The notes under the pieces are model-generated. The model was not told the origin of the DNA. It searched no databases and saw only the letters and a program-made list of their open reading frames with translations. Below, piece by piece: positions 46,873-58,800 of a DNA stretch of 64,000 nt. A program made the position numbers and the translations under genes. This DNA comes from Psococerastis gibbosa (taxonomy: Eukaryota; Arthropoda; Insecta; Psocodea; Psocidae): positions 28,415,089 to 28,479,088 of the forward strand of contig OZ020488.1 in assembly GCA_963971405.1 (NCBI GenBank). The letters run 5' to 3'. How positions within the stretch are numbered: the first letter of the stretch is position 1; each line of letters starts with the position of its first letter.

Positions 46873-49800
46873 GTGAGTGGCAAATGTCATGATGACGGCC
46901 TTACCAAGTTGAATCCACGAGAGCAAAGCGTGTGTCAAGCTGCGGCAAACTTGGTAGTGTGCCACAGCATTGGCAGGGTAACATCGTTGGACATGCTAAC
47001 GCGCTGAGACTATATCGGTCAGTTAAAGTGCGTGGTGGGTCCTGGTCACCTCCGAATTAATTGTGTGGCTTTACTATGTTCTCCAAGTGGTTCGGAATCC
47101 ACTGTCAACTCCCCTTCTCCCCGAGGGGAGAGGAGTCTGCCCTTAGAGTGCCTCAAGTTAATAAACAGACTCTGACTCACCCCCCCCCCCCCCCCCCCCG
47201 CAGTTCGCAGTTGTAAAGCGAACTATTAACACATTAATCAGACTACTACTCTTATTATTTTCCTTCCCCTTGTACTGTTCGCTATATCCTCCTGTAATAG
47301 TTTTAATTGTTTAACCTTATCACTATTTTTATTATAAGCTCATAATATCACTCCTCAAAAGTTATACCCTATGGGATTTTTTATGCGAGACCCGAAAGGT
47401 TGATAGTCCCACATGTCCCACACTTGCTATATTTTCTGGCCGTGCTTCGGAGAGCATGTAAAGAAGGCACTCGGTTCTTCCTAGTTGAGTGTAAGAGAGG
47501 GCTTTATAGTCCTGACTCCGCTACGTTGGCTTAGTAATAGAACAAAAAACGTTGAAATATTTATTTATTTATATTAAGGCCAAACCGGAGACTTTTGACC
47601 TCGAACGTTGAGCGTTGAATACATAGAAATATAATAGAACTGGAGCGGCGGGAGCCACAATATGCCTTACGAGGCACCCGTTAACCATAAGCCAATTGTC
47701 AGAGATAAGTACCAACGCAAAAAATATCGAAGTCTTACACACTGCAGCATAGCAAAGCGGATACCTGGACCCGGTCAAAAACTTTGTAGTTTAGTAGTTA
47801 GCTTGTGCAGGCTATTTCCCCGCCGAATTGCGTACTTATCTTATGCAGGCTACACGTAGCAGCCATATTGATAACGGTCTGCAGCCACGGGATGGTTAAA
47901 TATCCATTTTATAAACAAAGCCCCGCGTCGCGTACCTGTTCTGTATTTCACGTATTACTATTTCAAGTAATTGCAGTTTTACATATTGCTGGCGCTTTAC
48001 TGTCAAATTAAGTGTTCATATTGTCAATCGTAAGCATGTAATGACAAAAGTTGGAGGTTTTCTTCCCTGTGGGGCACGTAAAAATGTTCTAAGAGGTATG
48101 TTTTTAAATGCTTCATGCACGAATTTGAGACCTATAGTAATAGTAATTTTTGTACAATTGCATGGCGTAAGCATGTCTGCGCGTATACTTGTCCCTTCTA
48201 TCGATTATTACTATGCCCCTGCGGTTTAAAACGTGTATTAGGAACCCCCTGCAAAGTCATTTCCAGGCCAGTCACGTGACCTCCTCCGGTTTGGCCTTAA
48301 TATTTTTCTTAATTAACAGTGTTATGGAATGTAGCATGTTACCTAGAAGCACTGTACAATCCTATAATACACGCTCGGCAGGAGGTTTTGATATGCCTAG
48401 CTGTCGTCTGAGCAATTCTGGAGACCCATTCCCGATACGGATACGACTTGTTTCACACTATTTATTAAGTGCAGGCTTATTGACACACCTTTTCACAGCC
48501 TGGCTGAGTTTGACTCCAGAAACTTGACCGTGTGAGTGCACCCATCCCCCCATTGTAAAACTCCCTTTTGTGTGGCAACTTCTGAGTGATTCTGACATGG
48601 TCAGTCCGACCCTAGTCAAGGACCCTAATAGTTGTATTTGAATTCATTTGCAAACGATATGGTGTCTAGCTATTTTCCTATGTTTGCATTCTGTAGACAT
48701 TTTTGACATTTTTATTTATTAAAACCTTTCACCCTATTATGTAGTAACCCACCTTTTTTTGCAGATTCATCAACGAGGAGCCTTCGGTCCCATGTGTCCG
48801 TCTCATGCACTGCCTACTCAGCATTCGAAGAAGGCTATTCTTGCTACGTCAGCGTGGTTTACCTCCGAAATCCAGACCGGATTTGTGTCAACCTGAAAAC
48901 GGAACAGTCTCGCCTTGATTCATTGCAGTTGAAGATAAAGTACAGTGCAGGAACTGCAGGACCCCTGAAGTACTTAACAGAAGGTAATATTTCCAAAGGT
49001 AACGATACATTTTCCAATATATTTCGTCATGTGTCATACGAACGGATGCATGGCGAAGACACAATGAAGACTTGGTTACTTATAGAGTAATAGCCTGTGA
49101 CTACCAGACTTACCCCCCAACAATGGTAAGTAACAACGAAATGGTCATTATGAACTTTGGTAACTGGGGCAGGTATCGGTGTTCAAATGTGCATGTAAGT
49201 TAACTTGCCTCATAGTGTGCAGGTAAAGGTTGAAGTTTATGCAAGTTATTTGGATAATTCATAGTTCTCCAACTGTCAGATATTTTCTCAACCCCTTGCC
49301 AGACATCCCTAAAATGTTTTATAGCTGGTGGCCGACAATAAAGTACTTCGTTTGCATGCTAATGCTGTAGAATACTGTCATAATTGTTTACTCCACTTTT
49401 TTTTAATTAAATAAATAAGTTAATTGAAATTAAATTGCATTTAAATTATGACGTCATTCATTGCAACATAAAATAATTTAGGGGTGTCTGGCAAGGGTTT
49501 GTCACCGGAAAAAGTGTCTGGCAATTGGAGAACTGCCTTCCTAGGATTATCCAAATAACTTATGTAAATTGTATTAGCAATAGGAAAGCATGTGCGGATG
49601 TACTCGTACCGTCCATTTTACGTTGCCGTCTACTAAATTGTTAAGCATCTACTAAGTCTAATAAAAAGTATTTATTTATTTGAAGCATTTGAAAAATACT
49701 TAAACTCTATATCTGTCGCTTGTTTATTACGTTGCAGGCATGTTGGTTATTGCGCCCTTCCGGAACGAGTACTACCGGGCCAGAATCCTCGAAGTTCACG

Positions 49801-52800
49801 ACGACGACAACCTTTCAGTGGAGTTTATTGACTACGGAAATCAAGTGACCCTGAAAAAAAGCAGTGTGAAAAATCTGCTAAAAGAATACAATCGGGACAA
49901 GCCATTTGCTTTGCGTTGCTGCCTTCATGACTGCGAGCCGATTGGCAAGCGTTGGCCGGCGGAAGCTACGAAAGTGATTGAAGACGTTTTAAAATCCTCG
50001 TATGTATTGCCTATTATAATAAAGCGAGAATGGGGGCAGTGTTTTTCAAAAATATTTTTAGATGATGAAGGAGGCAGAGCCGTGATTTCATTTGAAAAGC
50101 CTACATGATGATACTTTCATTTAATTAACCGCAACCCGAATGTAAGCAAGAGCTGTAGGTGGAGAAGCCTTGAAATACATCTTTATTTTGTATCCTATAA
50201 TCAATGGGGTGGGGTAGGCCCCGTCCAATTGAGTTGCAGAAACTGTGTGACGGGCGATCTCATTCCTACTATATTTCCAACGGCGTTTGTGTAGGCACTC
50301 AATCCCTCAACAATTCGTCGCAAAAACAGGAGGCAGTATTGCCCCACCAGTTACTGTTACATCATATTTTATAGTAATAATGACTTTTTGTTCTATTACT
50401 AAGCCAACCTAGCTTGCCTATCTTGCCTTAAGGGGGCTTCACTAAGCCTTTGTTGCTTAGCCTTTATTACTATGTTTATTTTTTGATCGCCGGGTATAAA
50501 GTTAGCACTTAGTACTGCACCATATAGTATAATTTAGAGGTATTTATGTATGCCCTTGATTCTATAGGAGGAATACTGCTCAGATGTTTGTCAAAAAAGT
50601 GCACGTTGATCGATTGGAGGTGGATCTTCATTGCGACTACTCGGACTATAGTGGTCGTGAACTAATCGATTTGAAGACCCTGCTGATTCTCAGGAAGTAT
50701 GCTCGCAGAACGGGCATTGGCCCATCCCAAACGACGACCAACTCAGTCTACTATAAAGAGCAAAAGCCTCTTGTGGCTGGAAGCCTCATTAAAATGAAAA
50801 TCGCGACTCTGTTTTCGCCCTCCAATTTCTATGCCTATCAGGTAAATTCAATTATTACTACCCGACCATGTTGCAAAGACATTCCGCAAGTCTACTTTTT
50901 TTTTTTTTTTTTAAATTCTCACTGTAATATTAATCATTGTAAAATGCACAATTCATTGTCATTAAGTGTGCAAATATACTATTGTAATGATTCTTATTGT
51001 TAATGTGACGAATATGCCTTTTCTGCATTACAAGAAGTAAGGCTACCGAATGTCTTCGTAACGTAGTAGGGATTTACTAATATTATGATATGAGATGAAT
51101 TTGATGAATGAGATGACATTAATATTGATCTAGAGAGTGAAAATGGCCTAACGGACATGGAAGGAGAGTTAGGTGATAGTATACTTAGATCTGAATTTGA
51201 TGAGGCAATAAAAAGACTTAAATCAAGAAAATCACCTGGAATCGACGAGATCCCTGCTGGACTGATCCAGAAGTGCGGAGAAGCAAGCAAATCCGCCCTT
51301 TTCAAAATGATAACTAGCGCATACGACTCGAGGGTGATACCCGATGATTTTAAAAAGTGCCTAATAATAACACTGCCGAAAAAACAGGGAGCCATAAAAT
51401 GCGAAAACTTTCGAACTCTCAGTCTTATATCCCATGCATCTAAAATCTTAACAAATATAGTATTGAAGAGAATAGAACCGACTATAGAAAGAATACTCAC
51501 AGATGACCAGTTCGGATTCAAACGGGGAAGAGGTACCAGAGAAGCTATATTAGCCTTGCGACAACTATCATAAAAGAGACTAAAGAAAAACAAAAACACT
51601 TTTGTGGCATTTATCGATCTAGAGAAGGCTTTTGACAAAGTATCGTAGGAAAAACTATTTGAAGGGTTGAAAAAGGTGGGGATAAAATACAAAAACCTAA
51701 GAATTATCAGAGCCTTATATAAAGAAGAAATAGCGGTCATCAGATGCGGAAATCCATGACCAAGCTAGAATAAAGGCAGGAGTAAGGCAAGGCTGCTCAT
51801 TGTCTCCAATACTGTTCAACTGCTATATAAAGTTTGCTCTAGAAGAAATGAGAGAGGCACTCCAAGATATCAGAGGGATAAGGATACAATGAGAAAAAAT
51901 TGATATCCGTTTTGCTGGCGATATAGCATTAACTGCTGATAGTGAAGACGAACTCACCGAAGCACTGAATACAATGAAGGCCGTACTAAATAACATAATA
52001 ACATGAAGTTAAACGTAAGCAAAACCATAATTATGGTGATCACCAAGGCGGGGGCTCAAGCAAACGTAACTATCGATGGTGCTGCTATAAATAGCGTAAA
52101 ATGCTTTCCATACCTAGGCAGCAAAATAACACAAGAAGGAAAGTCATCCCAGGAAATATCCAGTCGAATACACTTAGCCAGACTAGCTTTTAACATAAAG
52201 TCAAAGATATTCGAATCTAACAACATCGACTTGGAAATAAGGAAAAAACTTCTCAAAACTTGTGTGGAGTGTGCTCTTGTACGGATACGGAAGTGAGACA
52301 TGGTGCATTTACGAACATGACAAAAAAAAGCTGGAAGCCTTTGAGTTGTGGTGCTACAGAAGAATCATGAAAATCCCATGGAGAGACCACATAACCAACG
52401 AAGAAGTGCTCCATAGAATAAACGAAAAAAGAGCTATTATGGCCACCATTTCAACAAGAAGAGGCAAATGGATGGGGCATATTCTGAGACACGAAGGGCT
52501 CCTCAAGAACATAATTGAGGGTATGGTTGAAGGCACCAACTCAAGAGGACGACAGAGGAAGGAGTACCTAGAAGATGTCATGAAGGACCTAGGTTGCGCC
52601 ACCTAGAAAGAACTGAAAAGGACCGCACAAAACAGACAAGAGTGGAGGAGAAAAATAAAACATTCGCTGCAAACCAATCCTTAGATTGCAACTCAAGAAG
52701 AATGATATTATGGTGGGGATTTCAAAATAATTGGAAAAAAATGGACGGCCGAGTCATTTTGTCTCATTGAATTAATTCCTCTTTCAATAGCCATAGCGAT

Positions 52801-55800
52801 GAGAAAATTGTCTTACAAAAGATGATAATGGTTTCCAAAGATGCTTCTTGCCATATGGTATGTAGTAGGCGTTAAATAGTGTTACTCATGCCTACCCGTA
52901 TTGCATTGCATTCTAGGCATCTTTCCCAACTGGTCAATGAAATTTGCCAGTGATTTAGGATCGATGCAGCCACGAATAAAAATTATTTACGATACATAAA
53001 TGGAACCACTCATAATTATCTATTATACTAATTAGTAAGTAGGAAGGCGTGTGAGGGTTCACTCGTACCGGTTCTTTCATGTTAATTTTTGAGTGATTAA
53101 TTTTTTTTTACAGAGCAACGATGGTCCACGTTTTGCTGATTTTAACTCGAAAATGTCTAGTTTCTGCCATCTTCACAGTAGCAGTGGAATAATTCATGCG
53201 CCTTATATTGGTATGTAACATCAACATTGAAAATTTATGAATTAGGTCTATTAATCTGGCAATCTTTTTGGTACTTCTGTTTCTCAACTTTCTATTAATG
53301 GAATTAAAATTGCAGGGATGCCGGTTGCTTTCTTGGAGAAGGAATTCTGGTTCCGTGGAAAAATTACTAAGTTGCTAAGTGGAACCCGTGTTGAAGTGGT
53401 TAAAGTGGACAACGGAGGAGCAGTTGAATTAAATGTCAATGAAATTCGTCGCCTGCTACCAAATTTTCTCAAATTGCAGCCAATGGTGAGAGTAGTAGCA
53501 TGTAAAAACGCCTTCATCCAGTGAGAAGAAATACATCAAATTAAGAGAGATCTTGGACAACTGACGGGTTGGCCACTATTAGTGTTCAGTATATTTACTT
53601 CATCAACCAAATCTCGTGATAAGTCTAAGAGCTAAAACATGTAGAAGGGTATCACTAGAGTTTTATGTAGGGGAGATGGGACAGTAGCTCAAGCTGGTGG
53701 GATGTGCCACATCTTTTTAACTACCTGGTCGAGAAATTCAAAACATTGTAAATTATTAAAAAATAGTTAATAATTTTTAATCAGTGAATAGGCGCTTTGC
53801 CCTTGATCAGGACATGTAGAGTAGTGGTACGGACTCTGACTTTCACCCGAAAGGTTGTTGGTTTGAGTCCTTCACTTCCTACATTTTCTGGCCATGCTTC
53901 GGAGGGCATGTAAAGCAGGCGGTCCCGGGCCTTCCTAGTTGAGTGTAAGAGAGGGCTTTATAGCCCTAACTCCGCTAGGTTGGCTTAGAAATGGAACAAA
54001 AAAAGTCAATTTATTTATTTATTTAGGCGCTTTGCCCTTCTGGACCATTGCCATTTCCTAAGACATTTACCCTTACGTTTCACCGCCATCAGTATTACGT
54101 AGCTGCCAGGTGCTAGGTGCCATCTATTCTATTTTATTATTATCTTTGGGTGACTCAGACTCTGCCAGAAGCCATACTTTTTATCCAAGGGACAGTGCTT
54201 ACCTAGTCTATTGCACTGAAATTGTTTACAGGCGTACCGTCTAACTCTAGCAAATGTTGAGTCGTCTGGTGACAAGTGGTCTACCGAAGCAGTTAACACT
54301 TTAAAGCGTTATATCCTGAACCAGACAGTGACCGTTGAGGTATCTGTGGTTGAACCCACAGTTGCAAGTGTCTTTATCTTTAAAAACTCATCCAATAAGA
54401 GCATTTGCGTCAACAAAGTACTAGTGGATGAGGGCTTGGCTAAATCCACTGCCATGTAAGTATGAATAGCGAAACAATAGTCGTTTCAGTTCATAGTGAC
54501 GTTTATACTCATAAAGTCTTCACCGAAATTAAATAACTCTTTTCATAATGATAAATACAGTAAATAAACAGTACCAATCAAGCTGAGTTAAAGTCCCTTA
54601 GTTCAGTAAATAAGGAAATTTCCGTCGGCCTCGAATTTATTTTCGCTTTTTATGCTTTTGTGTGTATTGAATCCAATTCTGTTATTTCCCGTCTCAATTT
54701 CGAGGCGGAACATTGTGAAATGTGCGAAAGAAGTGAACAAATCACGCCTCCACGGTTTCCTGGCTATAGCTTGAAAAGTAATAACTTGTACGATAACATT
54801 ACTTTATTCCAAATTGAAGGCCATAAAATTTGCCACAATATCTATTGCTTAAGTCTCTTTCTATTATCAATGGCGTGAGCCCATGAGGAAGCTTTAAATG
54901 GGTGCGTCCCCCAATGAAGCTAGTGCCAGAAATGGATAATGATCATTTGTTCATGGTAGACTTATTTTGATTCCTCTAAAGCACAAAACATGGGATTTAT
55001 AGCCTTCAATTGTTTTAATCGGGCAACATTTTCGAAAAAGTTACTACTTTACGAGCTTTACAGCTAGAAAACCTGCATACTGCTGAATTTAAAATTAAAC
55101 ATTTTTAAAAGTCGTAAAGTTTTTAATGATGATGATGTTTTTGATGATTTTGAAAGATTTTAACATTATAGCAACAAAGTTAACAGACAGTGATACTGTA
55201 GTTAATCCGAAGAAATAATTTCAAAAAATTATCACTTACAGAATGCCAACGATGCCAAAAATTATTGCTACGGGTGGTCGTGGAAGTCATCAAAGACAAA
55301 CAAATAGACCTAAACTGGACGAGGCAGATAAAGTGGCTCAACTGGTAAGTTCTCGGTGGTTTCAATGAATTTGAAGTGCGTGTAAGTGTATTGGGGAGAT
55401 TCATCTACCTATTGTGATGGCGACCAATGTTCGACTAACCGAAAATTTCTTTACAACTTTTTTATTTCATGGCCCCCTGAGCTTAAAACCTCCCTCCGTT
55501 CAAAATGTTATATATATACGTATGTATGTATGTATGTATGTATATCGATTTTAGGAAACATTCCGTAGATATTATCCGATTTTGATGAAACTTGGCACAA
55601 AAATTGATCATACAAATGTCTTCATCGAGTTCAGTAACCAGCTAGATCAGCGTTTCTCAACCGGTGTGCCGCAAAGGCTCTGTAGGTGGGCCGCAAAAAT
55701 AGACGAACATTTTGTGACATCAGTTACAACCGTTAGTTGTCACCCTTATTATCATCTTAATATTTGTTTTACCACTAACAAGGAGTTTTTCATTTGTTTA

Positions 55801-58800
55801 ACCTAGTAAACATACCATGTATTACTATTTTCTAGTTTTGCCTAACTGAATGTAATGAAATGATAATAACATAGTGTGCCGTAAGTAAATTTGATTGTCA
55901 GTTAGTGTGCCGTGAGGTAAAAAAGGTTGAGAAACGCTGAGCTAGATCCACTGTTTAGTTACAAGATGGCGGTCGATTGAAACCTCATATAATTGATATC
56001 TCAGTTAATATTGGTCGCAGAGGAATGAATTAAAATCTGACTGAAAGCCCGTATTATTATCTACGATAATGGTAATCAAAACTTTACGACAAATCAACCA
56101 TTTTAAGATGGCGTCCAGTCAAAGGGAAAATAATTTGATAAGTAAAAGTTCATAGTCGGCATTGTGGTTCGAAATTTGGAACACAAGAGTGTGCTGATGA
56201 TGTGGTCGGGAAAATAATGTCGTATTTTTTATTTTTTTTACACACATAGCGTAGGTAGCGTAGCGGAAAATCAGAGTCTGCGGAATCTCCCTACACCTGA
56301 TCGGCCAGAGCCGAAAGGGATTTTTTTTTTTTTTGTAAGAGTAACTACCAAAGCGTTCCAACTAGTCAAGCTAAAGTTTAATGCTAAACGTAGATGTTCG
56401 TTTTGTCGATGGGAGTGGAAGTAACACATTTTTTACATTGCTATCTTTTTTTTAATTACTACTGAATCGCCCTGGCCATGATTGGACGGTTTTTATTTTT
56501 TCCGTCATCTTGTGAACTTATCAAATGTAATTTAGTTTGTAGTAACTACGTAACTAAATACTCTATAGGTTTTCACAATCCACAATCTAATACATTTTTA
56601 AGCTTGCTCCAAGATCGGATACTCAGATTATTTCTCAAGTCATCAAATCAGAAGAAGAAGAAGAAAAAGAATCGGACGAGGATGGAAAAGAGCTGGTGAG
56701 AGTTGTTAAGGTCCAATCTCCAGCCTGTATTTACATCGCTGATTCAAAGTCTGCTGACGAACTCGCTTGGTAAGTTTTATTCACCTACTATGTAAAATAC
56801 AAGTCGTTATTAAGACGCCTTAATTTTTATGGGTGCGCTCTCAACACGTCCAATTGTTATTGCTTTCCTATTTATCCGTTAGTATGAGGAAAGCTTTTTG
56901 ATGGTCGAAATGTTCCATTTCGAGATGTATACGTTATTAATTACCAGGAACCCAAAAAAGTGTTTTTATGAAACGTCGGTCTGTCAGGTCTGTTCGTCTG
57001 GACAAACATCTCAAAAGAATTTGGCAGGTAGGTCCTTAAAAATCATATCTTATTTGGCCTAACTCAATTTTGGGGGCTTAACCCCTAATTACTGTACTTC
57101 CTAGAGGGGATGGAAATAAAGCAATGAACTCAGGTAAAACAACTTAAACAATGTAACTTTCGTGAGAAAATTAAGTCACCTCTAGTGAAATGGCCGCCAA
57201 TTATCCAGTACCATCAACATTTTAATGTGTTACATGTGGTTTTTACTTAGTAATTTATTTATTGCTGTTTGAGTTTCTTTATCCCAGGACCGAAATCGCT
57301 CGCATAATATACATTTAATAATACCTTCTGGCTACTTGACAAAGCTATTTTATTGACGAAGTTAGCTGTTGCAAAGTGAATATGGAAAACATTACTGGCA
57401 TTTGAATGTATTTTTAAGTGTGAAATTGAAATTTGGTTGTAGTTTTGAAGCTGATCTAAAAGAGATGTACCTTGGCTCGCTCCCAGAAGTCGTGAAGAGA
57501 TGGCAGAACGGTAACCCTTGCGTATTTTACGATAGAGCGAATTTCAAGTGGCAGCGTGGGCGCGTGCTCGAAGTGCTGGAAGAAAATTTGGTCAAGGTTT
57601 GTGTGTGCGATTAAGTCAAAAGTATTGTAAATCTGAAAATGATATGGCTCATGAAAGTTCGATTGCTATCATTTTCGTGTGACCCATGAACTGAGTAACA
57701 TAAATAATATGAGGTACATGGTTACACGCTTTTTATTATTAAATAATGAGTAGGAACATGGAGGCTTAGTTACGATCTGTCCAAAGGCCGTATCCTTACA
57801 ATAGACTGATAGAACACTATTAAAAACATTAAAGGGCATTTTGACTACCATAATAACTTCGTTTCAGATTCGGGCAATTGACGAAATGTTAGACTATGAA
57901 GTGTCAATGGATAATATTCGTGAAGCGTCGGACGAAGTCATGAAGAAAAAATTCTTGGTGAACTGCTATCTGAGCGGGATTGTACCTCCCGGCCCGTCCT
58001 GGTCAAGTCTGGCAGCTGAAGTTCTGGAAGAAGAAATTTTGGCGGCTGAAAATATTTACATCAAGAAAGAGGTAAGTTGGATCATTTCCATTTTAATTTG
58101 ATGCATAAATGTGGTACAAGTATAGTAAGGCTAGGTATACACCATGGCCGTGCCCAAGGGGGTGGTCCATGGGGTCCGGACCCCCCCCCCCCCCGAAATA
58201 AATTTTTGTATGTAAACCTGTATGGTTTGAATGATCCATTAATTCAGTAATAAAGTGCGTAAAAAGTTTTCTGGACAACTCGCTCGTGCGCAATGGTCGT
58301 GTGTACCGGGCCTAAAACTCCAGTTGTCTGAATCGATTGGGACCGTATCCCAGATAACTGAAGAGTGGTGTAGGTTAGATTATTATTCTTAGCTGTTAAA
58401 CATTACATTTATTTATAGGAAACCTATTCACCCAAAACAGACTCTATACCTATCGAGCTTTTGGCTTCAAAGACAATTTCTGATGGCCCACTTACACCGT
58501 TATATGTCGACACGAAGAGTCTAAATAGGACTCTAGTTGACAAAGGATTGGCTCTTCCGAAAATGTGAGTACTAGTATTTCAACAGTTTTTTTAAATGTA
58601 TAAATAATGACTTTTTTTATTACTAATACAGCCTAGTGGCTTTAGGGCTGTAAAGCCCTCTCTTACACCCAACAAGGAAGGTCCGAGACCGCCTGCTTTA
58701 CACGCCCTCCGAACCATAGCTAGAAAGTGTTGCAAGTATTACTTTCGGTTGCATTAGTTATTTTCCATTGTTGCTCCCAAGCATCTCACTTAATTTCAGA

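Larger units (their letters stand above)
46873..48764. other. Tudor gene intron 3 with repeats
   Basis: Holds an R2 copy (46903-47212) ending in a C-homopolymer (about 47180-47200) and a partial SINE (47385-47574). The remaining 1.2 kb shows no exon: open frames at 47569-48527 have no family features. Confidence 0.6.

Noticed and set aside
50082-50138. Two consecutive in-frame TGA codons (50106-50111) followed by an open stretch and a consensus donor (AAT|GTAAGC) in the right phase
   Set aside because: It looked like stop-codon readthrough or a disabled gene. The weaker donor at 50081 joins exon 5 to exon 6 in frame and gives a continuous Tudor fold equivalent to the end of module 2, so the stops are better read as intronic.
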